Assembly: GCA_030180135.1 (NCBI GenBank)
Contig: CM058237.1
Location: forward strand, 37,655,126-37,719,125
Direction of reading: 5' to 3'
Origin: Orychophragmus violaceus
Taxonomy: Eukaryota; Streptophyta; Magnoliopsida; Brassicales; Brassicaceae
DNA: 64,000 bases
The position numbers and the translations under genes were made by a program. Below, piece by piece: positions 44,661 to 56,626 of this stretch. The notes beneath the pieces are model-generated. The model saw only the letters and a list, made by a program, of their open reading frames with translations, searched no databases and had not been told where the DNA came from. The number at the start of each line of letters is the position of its first letter. Within the stretch, counting starts at the first letter, position 1.

Positions 44661-46199
44661 TGCTGAAATTTAAGATAAAAAGGATTTTAGTTTATATGTT
44701 CAATAAGATTAATCTCGCATTATATTCAATAACATTAGTTACCCTCAAAAGAATATAATGATTCCAAGATCCACATATAACTAAGATCAAAGTGGGCCAC
44801 TGGCCGTCACCCAACCTTAGCTTATATCGGTAAGCCCTATTTCGGCTAATTATATCCGTGATATAACTCTTGGTTGTGAATCTGGGCCCGAGGCCCAATC
44901 CACACTGATGTCTCAAGGTCCGGGACTCCCGATGACCCAGTCAAGAAAACCAGACTATACAGTCATGTAATCACTAATGTCTGGGACTCCCAATGACATT
45001 AATGAATCACAAACTGTCTTACCCACGCAAAAGATAGACACCCTCACACTGTAAGGCCATGTGTACGATTGAATGGGTTTCAACAGCTGACATAGACTGG
45101 ACAAGACATCCAACGCTTGATATTATTTGAGGTTTATAGGTTTTTCTTAAAATTTCATTCCAAAATAGAAGATTACTATATTTGGAAACTTTCCATTTTT
45201 GGAAACCTACTGTTTTTGGAAACTTTCTAACTATAGAAATTTCTTAAATATCCAAAACATGCAAATCTAGAAACTTCTATTCTAAGAAACTTTCTAATTT
45301 GAAATTTTGGAAACTGATTAATTTTAAAATCAAATTTTAATTATTAAATGAATTTTAAAATAAATCTGAAGAAAAAACTCAAATAACTGGCCCAATTGTT
45401 TTAACTTCTTGGCCCAAGGCCCAAGAATTGGTCTATGTCCAAGACATAACTCAATTGCCCAATTAAATGACATAACCGGTCTGGTTCATTAAAATTGGTC
45501 TAACCAAGATTAATTACTACGATAACCACAATTGTTAACCGGTTATTTACTAAACCGGATTTTCTCAATTTATTTGGTCCAACCAAATCAAATTAGAAAA
45601 CCACTGGTTTAGGCACTAAATCCAATTTTAAACGACATTGGATTTCTTATCACGGTTTAACCAGATTTAATAAATATTATTAAGTCTGTAAACAGTGACG
45701 ATTAGATTTTTAATTATTTTAAACCGAACCACTAAACCAAACCGAACCGGCACGAGCTGCGACTTTCGATCCGGACGCTTCATGCATCACGCGATCGGGC
45801 AAGCTCGGGTCGTGCGATCGGGACGAGAGCGGGACGGGACGGGACGGCTCGGGCCGAGAGGTGCGGGACACGATCGGTCCATCTCTCGCGATCGGAACGA
45901 CCACGCGACTCGATCCGGCAAAGCGATCGGTCCGTGCGTCATGTACCGATCCGGACGTCCGACTCGACCACACTCCGACGCAGGCAACCGATCCGGACGT
46001 CCGACTCGACCACACTCCGACGCAGCCAACCGATCCGGACGTCCGACACTCCGACCACACTCCGATTTAGTTTAGGGTTTTTATAGGTTTTAATTCTTTT
46101 GTTTCTTAAGTGTTTTCTTATCAATTTCAAGCAAAGATTGATTCAAACACTTCTAAACAACCTAAACATGATTCTAACAAGAAATCCTAATAGAACCAA
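44661..46199 (-). other. Copia B long leader
   Basis: About 1.5 kb, no gene. The GAAAGTTTCC array is at about 45170-45325. A GC-rich module at about 45740-46070 contains a 42-bp tandem repeat. Collinear with the Copia D leader. Confidence 0.8.
45946..46065 (-). repeat. 42-bp tandem repeat in Copia B leader
   Basis: Two full 42-bp units (45946-45987, 45988-46029) and a partial third (from 46030), each starting CCGATCCGGACGTCCGAC on the plus strand. The Copia D leader has a single unit (about 51295-51324). Confidence 0.92.
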
Positions 46200-46214
46200 T
46201 GGCTCTGATACCAC
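46200..46214 (-). other. Copia B primer-binding site, initiator tRNA-Met
   Basis: Reverse complement GTGGTATCAGAGCCA abuts the 5' LTR. Confidence 0.93.
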
Positions 46215-46848
46215 TGAAGGATTGTTTAGTGTTTGTCCTGGTTTAATTCTGTCAGATTAAACTCTACTAAACAGATTGGATCTAGGTTCTCTTGACAGAA
46301 TCATAAGGGATCTCAGTAATACCTTGTTATGCAGCGGAAGAATCAGGTATGAGTCAGAGATCAGCAGAACCACCAAGAGGTTGTTCCTCCAAAGGCTCAC
46401 ACACGCACACTACAGGAAAAATGGCTGCTAGACCAGAGAGAGGGAGGCGCAGAGAGAGAGAGAGAGGCGCAGGGAGTTAGGGAGAAAAGAGAGCTAGGTC
46501 AAGTTTTAATCATAAAACCCTTGTCTAGTTCTGTTGGGCTTTTGGGCCCAATTCCCAGTCTGATTAAATCCCTTAGATTTAATCAGGCCCTTTAATCTCT
46601 CTAAGTATAGTAAATGCCTAGCACTTTTACCGTACTTCTGCTGAATCGTTCCCTCATAGTTTCCTGTTAGCTTAGGCGTGTGACCCATATGGGATCATAT
46701 AATAAAGGCAATAAATCCAAGACTTATAGATCATGAGCGGACTCTAGCAAGCCATCATGACCCCCAGTATTATATGACTTATGTCTGATCATTGACATAC
46801 TCTTACTTTCTAGAGACAGTACAGAGATTACTGGACATAATTCCAACA
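46215..46848 (-). repeat. Copia B 5' LTR (634 bp)
   Basis: Same ends as 24694-25331; shorter GA repeat near 46450-46465. Flanked by TSD CGTAG at 46849-46853. Confidence 0.95.
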
Positions 46849-46853
46849 CGTAG

Positions 46854-47351
46854 GCAGCCTTTACAGGGCCCAGTCACCCCAGTTTAAAAAAAGAAAAGAA
46901 AAAAAAAGAACGCATTCCCTACTTGAAACGTGCTCGGGTTGCCCGAACTGCTAACATCGACATTCTGGCCAAATGATCGATATAATTGAAACGCGTCCCA
47001 AGACGCAGTGGCATCGTGCCACGTTGTTAATTTTAACAACATCCAAGCCGGGGCCAGACCCGCACAAGTCGTCGGAATAGATTGATTAAGCCGAACCTCC
47101 TTCGCGCAGTCCAATTCCGAGACTTCACAGGATAAGCCGGGCACGTACTCGCACCTAAAACCTAACAAATGACAGGGTAAGCCGAGCCCAAGCCCGCACC
47201 TAGAAACCATTTGTATGTAAGGCGAAGTCAATTCGTACTTAAGAAATCTGAAAGAGGACAAGTCAAAGACTGAACTTGCCCTCGCTAACAACCAAAATTT
47301 CTCTCAAACAAAAACAATAGCACCCAAGGGTGTTAACAAAAAAAAAAAAAA

Positions 47352-47384
<33 letters not shown>

Positions 47385-47660
47385 AACTGACGACAAATTC
47401 GGACCCACCCGGATTCGCCAGAACGAGCGCAACAGAAAAACTCCATTAAACTACGCCTAATCAATATAAAGCCCAAACGGGAAAACACTACTTGGACTGC
47501 CAGAAGAAAGCCAAGAGTCAAAATAATGCACGACGAGTTCGAAACTTTTCTCCTTGCTATAAATGACGATCTGAAGTACAACGGCGAGACTAAGAGCGTT
47601 CATATATATATAGTTAAAAAAAAACACAAATATATACAAGCACAAAAGCAAACAGCTAAA
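46854..47660. other. Gypsy C internal region after Copia B
   Basis: Resumes Gypsy C. No RT or integrase. The minus-strand open stretch at 46884-47291 has no recognisable domain. Contains the A/G homopolymer tract at 47338-47379. Confidence 0.5.
47338..47379. repeat. (A)15(G)27 homopolymer tract
   Basis: Fifteen A followed directly by 27 G on the plus strand. Could be real or a collapse/expansion artefact of sequencing. Confidence 0.9.
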
Positions 47661-49243
47661 TCATTTGGAAATTCCCAGAGCTCGCAAAACAGCAGCCACT
47701 TCCGGGGTACTGAGCACGGTGTTCGACCCATAGGGAAAGTCGACTAGAGCTCCAGAATAAACATCCTCGTACTCGGGATCGCCAAGAGGAGTCATGAAAA
47801 AATCACCCTTCTCAAGCTCTGGAACCGAAAGCGCGGATAGCTCAGCTCGCAGCTGGGCGTCATGTTCTTTTAATAGCTCAAAACGAGCGGAGGGAACTTC
47901 GAACCCCTCCTCCTCAAGAAGCTGGAAAGCACCCATCACGGCGACAGTTTGATGCATCTCCAACAGCTTACTCATCGCTAGCGTCATCTCTCTTCTCAAC
48001 CCTGATTTTATAAAGGCGTTCGGAAGCTTTTTCATACATCCTTCGCCCCTCAAGAAGAGCAGCTTCATCACACGAAGAACGCAACAGATCATGCTCCAGC
48101 TTGAGAGATTCGACTTCAGCCCTCAAAGAGCCGACCAAACTACTACTCCGATCCTTGGACTCCCTTTTCTCCTTCTCAAGCTTAAGAACCCGAGCCTTGA
48201 GCTCGACATTTGCGATCTCAGCCTCAACAAGTTTCTTCTGAACACCTTCGGGCCCATTCAAAGACCGCCGCAAACCCATAACCTCCTTCTTAAGATCTTC
48301 TTCCCTGGCCTTAAACGGCTCAAGCTCCGCAGTGTAAGAATCGTTGAGATGATTGAATTTAGTCAAAGCCTGACAAAACCAAGAAAAGCACGATAGCATA
48401 AGCTCCCTCGCATGTCATCAAGGAGAGGAAAGATCAGGAGGAAACACTTACCATCGCAAAATGAAAATTTATGTCCTGCTGAGTCTCAGCATCAAAAAAC
48501 TGATCGACAGGGATCATGCTAGGACGAGGCTTCAGCGACAACTGACGAAAGAAATTCATACAAGAAGCTCTGTCATGAATGATCAAATCAGGTCCAGCTT
48601 GGCGAAAGTTGAACGAACCGTCCAGAGCCTTCAAACCCTCTGACACCTTCGAACTATCAGTCACCAACGAGCCGTCCCCAATCAACGGTCCCGTCGCCCG
48701 ACGCTTTCCGACACGGGTAAGAGCCGTCCGAACAACCGGGTCAACGTAATCCCCCAAGCGAGCCAGCTCTGCGGCAAACACCTCATCGGTCTCCGACCTA
48801 CATCTTTTCCTACCCAGGCAAGCATCGCCCTCGTCAAAGCAAGAAGCGTCGTTCTCTTCCTCGGAAGGATTGGCATCATCAAGAGCCATTTGTTCACTAC
48901 CACCATTCCCATCCGAGAAGGACAGTCCCCTTTCAACGTCTACGGGACCCTCATCGACAAGAGACAGCCCCCTCATAGCGTCAATACCACCTTGAGTATC
49001 GACCGGCAGCTCTTCTTCGGCACCAGCATATTTACCTCCAACGGGAGATGACCCCATTCTGACAACGGTTCCGTCAATGCCATCGCTACCATCGCCTTTG
49101 CCAGCCTCGTCAACCTGACTGCCGAGCGCGGTGGTACTAACAGCCTGGCCTTCAATATGGACTGTCTCTCCTCCTTCAGGCTGGTTCGGAAGAACCAACG
49201 ACCCCCCCTTCCGCTTTAATAACTGGCCGGACGTCATGATCAT
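47661..49243 (-). pseudogene. Antisense, intron-containing reading frame of Gypsy C
   Basis: Lies opposite to gag-pro, between the internal region and the 3' LTR. Exon 1 (49243-48452) encodes about 264 residues, acidic and Gly/Ser-rich, ending RQLSLKPRPSMIPVDQFF then FHFAM. A canonical 82-bp intron follows (48451-48370) with donor GTAAGTG and acceptor TTTTGTCAG; splicing joins codons in phase. Exon 2 encodes a long charged coiled coil (LKKEVMGLRRSL, VLKLEKEKRESK, SLKLEHDLL). Near 47968-47975 a stop appears in this frame while the neighbouring frame stays open to 47661 (MSKLLEMHQTVAVMGAFQLL, ending LRALGISK), so a one-base indel is likely. I do not recognise a known enzyme. Extra antisense ORFs of this type are documented in Tat-lineage elements. 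Confidence 0.7.
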
Positions 49244-49712
49244 CTTCTATGGACTTTTGAATCAAAGGGGTATCTATAACGGCAGCAAGAACCCTCTGAA
49301 TATAATCTGGTAACGAAGCGTTTCTCCAACTCATCCCCGAAAAAGATTATGAACAAAAAGGAAAGGAAAGACGGGATAGGAAGAAACCGAAGCTCGTAGG
49401 AAACTACACCCCGGAGCAAAGAAGAGCTAATTGAGGAAGGACGATAAATCGGAGAAGCGAAAACGTTTACCCTAAAACACAGTTGTCAAGAAAAATGAGA
49501 ACCGAGAGAGTTGAATCTGAGAAAATGCCTCTCCTTTATGAAAATGGAGCCGCGTCCTTTCGCTTCCCTGGAAAGAAAAACAAACCCGACAAATATTGTG
49601 ATTGAGAATATCGAAACGAGACTGACCTAATTAGATTTATTCCTGACTTAAATGCTCAAGGAAATTCGCCGAGCTCAGCACCATGACTCGACGAACTGGG
49701 GGGGGGACTAAT
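49244..49712 (+). other. Gypsy C 3' untranslated region and polypurine tract
   Basis: Between the antisense frame and the 3' LTR; the antisense gene's promoter would lie here. Ends in a G-rich polypurine tract (about 49698-49708). Confidence 0.6.
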
Positions 49713-50114
49713 TGTTGGATTTGGGTTTGGCACCCATTCATAAGCCCATTGGAAATCTAATTAAATCAACTATGTCATCTCGGCCCAAGAAGACAGGTCC
49801 GCTAAGGAGTCAACAGCCCAAGAAAGAGTCAGCACCCAGGCGCTATAAATAGGACCCTTCACTCTTCATTTTAGACAGATTGTAACTTACGAGAAGCCGA
49901 GCTACTTCTATAAAGCTCCGACCTCGAGCACTGTTTAGTGAGCACGTCATTTGACGGACTCACACCTCGTACCATCCTGTTCATTGCTCGGCTCCGGCCT
50001 TAAGATCAATAAAGAATCATTTCGTCCTCATTTTGTATTCATATTTTATCCCGTAGTTCAGACATTCTAGATCGCAGCCCGTAATATTGACTAGGTCGGA
50101 TTTCTATAACAACA
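49713..50114 (+). repeat. Gypsy C 3' LTR (402 bp)
   Basis: Same length as the 5' LTR with about 15 differences. TSD TCACG follows at 50115-50119. Confidence 0.95.
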
Positions 50115-50152
50115 TCACGGTAGGGAAGCCCCAAGTAGAACCATACTTGCAG
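50115..50152 (+). pseudogene. AGL72-like: MADS exon 2, right part
   Basis: After the TSD copy, reads VGKPQVEPYLQ and ends at the donor CAG/GTTCGT. Relative to the left part the frame is off by one base. Confidence 0.8.
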
Positions 50153-50270
50153 GTTCGTTTTCTATAAATGTGTATACATATTCTTGATTTTAGTTTCTTC
50201 TTTAATTAAATAATATTGATATAAATATAGTAAAACACTCGGCTTTCTTTCTTTCTTTTTGGGTATGCTG

Positions 50271-50332
50271 GAGCTGAAGAAGGAAATGGATATAATGGTG
50301 AAGAAATTTGATCTCCTTGAAGTTCATCAACG
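50271..50332 (+). pseudogene. AGL72-like: MADS exon 3 (62 bp, K-box start)
   Basis: Encodes ELKKEMDIMVKKFDLLEVHQ. The 62-bp length is standard for MIKC exon 3. The two bases before it are TG instead of AG. Donor CG/GTTCGT. Confidence 0.82.
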
Positions 50333-50430
50333 GTTCGTATCACACTATTATTACGGATTCTTTAAGCATTATACATAAACATACTTTTTTTTAGTCCTGA
50401 AATCTACATTGAATGCCACTATATGTGAAG

Positions 50431-50474
50431 GAAGCTAATGAGGCAAGGTCTTGGTTCGTGTTCAGAGGCAGAAC
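50431..50474 (+). pseudogene. AGL72-like: MADS exon 4, left part (K-box)
   Basis: Follows acceptor TGTGAAG; encodes KLMRQGLGSCSEAE. Cut by Copia D at AGAAC. With 58120-58175 the exon totals 100 bp, the usual MIKC exon 4 length. Confidence 0.85.
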
Positions 50475-51108
50475 TGTTGGAATTATGTCCGGTAATCTCT
50501 GTACTGTCTCTAGAAAGTAAGAGTATGTCAATGATCAGACATAAGTCATATAATACTGGGGGTCATGATGGCTTGCTAGAGTCCGCTCATGATCTATAAG
50601 TCTTGGATTTATTGCCTTTATTATATGATCCCATATGGGTCACACGCCTAAGCTAACAGGAAACTATGAGGGAACGGTTCAGCAGAAGTACGGTAAAAGT
50701 GCTAGGCATTTACTATACTTAGAGAGATTAAAGGGCCTGATTAAATCTGAGTGATTTAATCAGACTGGGAATTGGGCCCAAAAGCCCAACAGAACTAGAC
50801 AAGGGTTTTATGATTAAAAATTGACCTAGCTCTCTTTTCTCCCTAACTCCCTGCGCCTCTCTCTCTCTCTCTGCGCCTCCCTCTCTCTGGTCTAGCAGCC
50901 ATTTTTCTTGTAGTGTGCGTGTGTGAGCCTTTGGAGGAACAACCTCTTGGTGGTTCTGCTGATCTCTGACTCATACCTGATTCTTCCGCTGCATAACAAG
51001 GTATTACTGAGATCCCTTATGATTCTGTCAAGATAACCTAGATCCAATCTGTTTAGTAGAGTTTAATCTGACAGAATTAAACCAGGACAAACACTAAACA
51101 ATCCTTCA
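50475..51108 (+). repeat. Copia D 5' LTR (634 bp)
   Basis: TGTTGGAATTATG to AATCCTTCA. A 10-bp inverted repeat CTGATTAAAT/ATTTAATCAG lies at 50737-50763. Confidence 0.95.
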
Positions 51109-51109
51109 G

Positions 51110-51123
51110 TGGTATCAGAGCCA
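51110..51123 (+). other. Copia D primer-binding site, initiator tRNA-Met
   Basis: TGGTATCAGAGCCA one base after the LTR. Confidence 0.94.
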
Positions 51124-52652
51124 TTAGTTCTATTAGGATTTCTTGTTAGAATCATGTTTAGGTTGTTTAGAAGTGTTTGAATCAATCTTTGCTTGAAATT
51201 GATAAGAAAACACTTAAGAAACAAAAGAATTAAAACCTATAAAAACCCTAATCGAAAACCGCATGAACCGATCAAGGTTGGATTGGTTGCATCGGTGTGT
51301 GGTCGAGTCGGACGTCCGGATCGGATTGACGCACGGACCGATCGCTTTGCCGGATCGAGTCGCGTGGTCGTCCCGATCGCGAGAGATGGACCGATCGCGT
51401 CCCGCATCTCTCGACCCGAGCCGTCCCGTCTCGTCCAGATCGCGTGATAGTTGCGGCTGTCCGGATCGCGTCCCGTCTCTCGATCGCGTGAAGCTTGCGA
51501 CTCGGTCGTGATCGGTTCACGTGATCAATCGGTCGGTTCGGTTTGGTTTATGGTTCAGTTTAAAATAATTAAAATCTAAACGTTACGGTTTACAGAATTA
51601 ATAATATTTATTAAATCTGGTTAAACCGTGATAAGAAATCCAATGTCGAAATAAAATTGGATTTAGTGCCTAAACCAGTGGTTTTCTAATTTGATTTGGT
51701 TGGACCAAATAAATTGAGAAAATCCGGTTTAGTAAATAACCGGTTAACAATTGTGGTTATCGTAGTAATTAATCTTGGTTAGACCAATTTTAATGAACCA
51801 GACCGGTTATGTCATTTAATTGGGCAATTGGGTTATGTCTTGGACATAGACCAATTCTTGGGCCTTGGGCCAAGAAGTTAAAACAATTGGGCCAGTTATT
51901 TGAGTCTTTTCTTCAGATTTAATTTAAAATTCATTTAATAATTAAAATTCGATTTTAAATTAATAAGTTTCCAAAATTTCAAATTAGAAAGTTTCTTAGA
52001 ATAGAAGTTTCTAGATTTGCATGTTTTGGATATTTAGGAAATTTCTATAGTTAGAAAGTTTCCAATTTTAGGAAGTTTCCAATTATAAAAGTTTCCAAAA
52101 CAGTATGTTTCCTAAAATGGAAAGTTTCCCAAAATAGTAATCTTCTATTTTGGAATGAAATTTTAAGAAAAACCTATAAACCTCAAATAATATCAAGCGT
52201 TGGATGTCTTGTCCAGTCTATGTCAGCTGTTGAAACCCATTCAATCGTACACATGGCCTTACAGTGTGAGGGTGTCTATCTTTTGCGTAGGTAAGACAGT
52301 TTGTGATTCATTAATGTTATTGGGAGTCCCAGACATTAGTGATTACATGACTGTATAGTCTGGTTTTCTTGACTAGGCCATCGGGAGTCCCAGGCCTTGA
52401 GACATCAGAGTGGATTGGGCCTCGGGCCCAGATTCACAACCAAGAGTTATATCACGGATATAATTAGCCGAAATAGGGCTTACCGATATAAGCTAAGGTT
52501 GGGTGACGGCCAGTGGCCCACTTTGATCTTAGTTATATGTGGATCTTGGAATCATTATATTCTTTTGAGGGTAACTAATGTTATTGAATATAATGCGAGT
52601 TTACTCATATTGAACATATAAACTAAAATCCTTTTTATCTTAAATTTCAGCA
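51124..52652 (+). other. Copia D long leader
   Basis: About 1.5 kb, no gene. A GC-rich GATCGCG/CCGATC module at about 51260-51530, then the GAAAGTTTCC array at about 51965-52150, then GGGAGTCCC twice. Confidence 0.8.
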
Positions 52653-55600
52653 ATGACTACAACAAGCACACAAAACACATTCTCAATCCGGTCTGTTCTC
52701 GACAAGGAGAAGCTGACTGGAACGAACTTCCTGACGTGGTCAAGGAACTTGAGGCTGGTCCTCAAGCAGGAGAAGAAGGAATATGTCCTTCGTGATCCCC
52801 TCCCCGAGAGGCCTCCAAACATTGCCGCCAGGAATCTGCACAATGCTTGAGAAAAGCATTCGTCAGATGAAAATGATGTCTATTGCCTGATGTTGGCAAC
52901 CATGATTCCTGAATTGCAAATGCAGTTCGAGAGTGCACTGTCGCCCATCAGATAATGGCAAGCCTGAAATCGCTTTTTCAGGAGCAGGCAAGGACTGAGA
53001 GGTTCCAGACAGTTAAGAACCTCTTAGACTGTAAGATGGCTGCAAATGCGGCAGTGAGTCCTCATGTCTTGAAGATGATGGGTTATCTCGATCATCTTCA
53101 GAAACTCGACTGCCCTATCAGCCAGGAACTTGCCTGCGACATCGTTCTGCAGTCTTTACCTGCAAGCTATGATCAGTTCATCCTGAACTTCAATATGCAT
53201 GGCTTGAGTAAGACATTGCCTGAGCTTCACGGAATGCTCAAGACTGCAGAGCCCAACTTGAGGAAAGCCAAGGATCCCAACGTGCTTATGGTGCAAAAGG
53301 GCAAGGGCTTTAAGAAATCCTCTGCCAAGGACAAGGGAAAGGCTAAGACTGTTCAAGTCTCGGACAAGGACACGTCAAAGCCAAAGCCCAAGTCCAAGGC
53401 TGGGCCAACTGACATCTGCAGGTTCTGTAAAGAACCGGGGCATTGGAGGAGAGAATGTAAGAAATTCCTGGAAGGTCTAAAGGAATTGAAGAAGAAGACT
53501 CTGGAGACTTCTTCATCAGGTATTTTTGTTATAGAAGTTAATACAACTACTTCTGATAATACCTCATGGGTTATGGATACTGGTTGTGGGGCTCATATTT
53601 GTACTAATATGCAGGCACTCAGCAACAGTAGGAAGCTGAAGCAAGGACAAGTGGAGCTACGAGTTGGGAATGGAGCGAAAGTTCCTGCACTAGCTGTAGG
53701 CACATACTTGTTGTCTTTACCTTCGGGATTGGTTTTAGAACTTAATAACTGCTATTTTGTACCTGCGATAAGCAGAAATATTATTTCAGTTTCTTTGTTG
53801 GATTTGGAAGGTTATGATTTTTCAGTTAAGAATAAATTATGTTCCTTCAATCGCAATAATTTGTTCTATGGTTGTGCCCCTCTTACGAATGGGCTTTACA
53901 TACTTGATCAATCCGCGCCAATTTATAACATTAATACCAAACGGTTCAAACCTAATGAGGAGAACCGAACGTTTCTATGGCATTGTCGTTTAGGGCACAT
54001 CAGTGAGAAACGCATTAAGAGGCTCCATTCGAATGGACTTCTTGGCTCATTTGACTTTGAGTCATGTGAGAAATGCGAATCCTGTCTGATGGGAAAAATG
54101 ACGCGGGCCCCCTTTAATAAACACAACGAGAGGGCCAGTGACTTATTGGGCCTGATACACACTGATGTGTGTGGCCCAATGTCCACAAATGCAAGAGGAA
54201 ACTATCAGTACTTCATTACCTTCACTGATGATTTCAGCAGGTATGGATATGTTTATTTAATGAAACATAAGTCTGAATCGTTTGAGAAATTCAGAGAATT
54301 CCAAAATGAAGTACAAAACCAACTTGGCAAAAGCATTAAAGCTCTTCGGTCCGACCGAGGAGGAGAATACTTGAGCCAAGAGTTCAGTGATCATCTGAGA
54401 GAGTGTGGGATAGTTTCCCAACTCACTCCTCCTGGAACACCTCAATGGAATGGTGTATCTGAGAGGAGGAATCGAACCTTATTGGATATGGTTCGGTCTA
54501 TGATGAGTCACACAGACCTTCCAATATCCCTTTGGGGATATGCTCTGCTAACAGCAGTGTTCACTCTAAATAGAGCGCCATCAAAAGCAGTAGCTAAGAC
54601 ACCATATGAATTATGGACTGGGGAAGCTCCAGTGCTTTCTTATCTTAGAATTTGGGGTTGTGAAGCCTATGTCAAGAGATTGATCTCTGACAAGCTTACA
54701 CCAAAGTCTGATAAATGCTACTTCATTGGTTATCCGAAGGAGACCAAGGCTTATTACTTCTACCTACGTTCCGAGAACAAGATTTTTGTTGCCCGGGATT
54801 GTAATTTTCTTGAGAGGGAGTTTCTCTCTAAGAAAAACAGTGGGAGTAAGGTACTGCTTGAAGAAATTCAAGATGAACAGGATACTGCTCAACCTAATGA
54901 GGAAGAGCAGCAGGAGGACCTACAAGAAATTGTAGAGCCTGAACCTGTAGTACCTGAAGTTCGAAGATCCGGGAGGATCCGTCACGAACCCGAGAGATAT
55001 CAAGGATTCCTCGTGACTAACTGTCATGATCTTCTGATCATTGATGGTGATGAACCATCGAACTTCAATCAAGCCATGATGGGCCCAGATTCCTCTAAGT
55101 GGCGTAAGGCCACTGATTCCGAAATGGACTCCATGTCGGTCAACCAAGTGTTTTCGTTGGTTGACTTACCCGCTGGTGTAAAAGCCATCGAGTGCAAATG
55201 GATCTTCAAGAAGAAGATTGACGTGGATGGAAATGTCCAGATTTATAAAGCCAGGTTGGTGGCAAAAGGTTTCAGGCAAGTTCACGGTGTGGATTATGAT
55301 GAAACCTATTCCCCAGTGGCTATGATGAAATCTATTCGGATTCTACTAGCAACTGCAGCTTTTCATGATTATGAAATTTGGCAGATGGACGTGAAAACCG
55401 CCTTCCTGAATGGAATTCTGGAAGAGGATGTGTATATGACACAACCTGACGGTTACATAGATCCAAAGAATGCTGGGAAAGTATGCAAGCTTCATAAATC
55501 CATTTATGGATTGAAGCAAGCATCGAGGAGCTGGAATCTTCGTTTTGATGAAGCGATCAAGCAATTTAACTTCATCAGAAACGAAGAAGAACAATGCGTG

Positions 55601-56626
55601 TATAAGAAGACTAGTGGGAGCAAGATAGTATTTCTTATTCTGTATGTCGATGACATACTGCTTCTCGGAAACGACGTACCAATGCTGCGGTCGGTAAAGG
55701 ACTGGCTTGGAAGTTGTTTTTCCATGAAAGACATGGGTGAAGCCGCATACGTTCTTGGAATCCGGATCTACCGGGATAGATCTAAAAGGCTGATAGGCTT
55801 GTGTCAAGATTCATACATTGACAAAGTCCTGCATAGATTCAGCATGGCAGATTCCAAGAAGGGCTTCACGCCAATGGTACATGGCACAACGCTAAGCAAG
55901 AAGCAGAGCCCTACGACGGCTGCTGAGCTTGAGCGCATGAAGAATATTCCTTATGCATCTGCAATAGGATCTGTCATGTATGCCATGATCTGTACTCGTC
56001 CTGATGTTGCTTATGCATTGAGCATGACGAGTAGATACCAGTCAAATCCAGGTGAAAACCACTGGATTGCCGTCAAGAATATCCTGAAGTATCTAAGACA
56101 TACTAAGGATAAGTTCTTGGTGTACGGCGGAAGTAATGTGCTTGAAGTCAGTGGATTCACGGACGCAAGTTTCCAGACAGACCAAGATGATTTCCGGTCA
56201 CAGTCCGGTTATATCTTTTGTCTGAATGGCGGTGCAATCAGTTGGAGAAGCTCCAAGCAAGACACCGTTGCTGATTCCACTACAGAAGCTGAATATGTCG
56301 CCGCCTCAGAAGCAGCGAAGGAAGCTGTTTGGATACGAAAGTTCATTATTGAACTAGGTGTGATACCGAATGCAGCTGAGCCTCTGGCACTGTTTTGTGA
56401 TAACAATGGTGCTATAGCTCAGGCAAAGGAACCAAGATCACACCAGAAATCCAAGCATATACTAAGAAGATTTCACTTGATACGTGATATCATAAATAGA
56501 AAGGAAGTCAAGATCAGCCGAGTTCCGACAGATGATAATGTCGCTGATCCATTGACAAAGCCACTCCCAAGGCCTAAGCTCGAGTACCTGACTGAAGCTG
56601 TAGGCATTAGAGACATTGAAATGTAA
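52653..56626 (+). pseudogene. Copia D polyprotein with a nonsense codon and a 1-base deletion
   Basis: Starts MTTTSTQNTFSIRS as in Copia A. A TGA at 52848-52850 replaces the Trp of the HNAWEKH motif, and one base is missing near 52949 where Copia A reads SPIEIMAS. From 52955 the frame is open for 1223 codons to 56626 with zinc knuckle, DTGCGAHIC, integrase, QMDVKTAFLNG, YVDD and RNase H all present. Everything after the N-terminal Gag is therefore intact but would not be translated from the normal start. Confidence 0.95.

Larger units (their letters stand above)
24694..46848 (-). mobile_element. Copia B: reverse-strand Ty1/copia element split by two insertions
   Basis: LTRs at 24694-25331 (638 bp, 3') and 46215-46848 (634 bp, 5') with TSD CGTAG (24689-24693 and 46849-46853). 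On the minus strand it runs 5' LTR, initiator-Met PBS, long leader, polyprotein, 3' LTR. Athila B interrupts the Gag part and Copia A interrupts the RT/RNase H junction. Removing both leaves about 7.65 kb, the size of Copia D. LTRs differ mainly in GA-repeat length plus about two substitutions. Confidence 0.95.
21761..50114 (+). mobile_element. Gypsy C: Tat-like gypsy element, host of the nested stack
   Basis: LTRs of exactly 402 bp (21761-22162 and 49713-50114) with TSD TCACG (21756-21760 and 50115-50119). The internal region has a broken gag-protease on the plus strand and an intron-containing reading frame on the minus strand near the 3' LTR, but no RT, RNase H or integrase. Tat-lineage plant elements are known to carry extra reading frames, some antisense. 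About 15 LTR differences by eye make it the oldest of the five fully bounded elements, consistent with Copia B lying inside it. Confidence 0.95.

Noticed and set aside
45719..46075. Arg/Ser-rich proteins on both strands of the Copia B leader
   Set aside because: Generated by the 42-bp tandem repeat and GC-rich module; not conserved as protein in Copia D.
46884..47291. Minus-strand 135-residue frame
   Set aside because: No domain, low-complexity end and no link to the antisense gene; treated as non-coding Gypsy C DNA.
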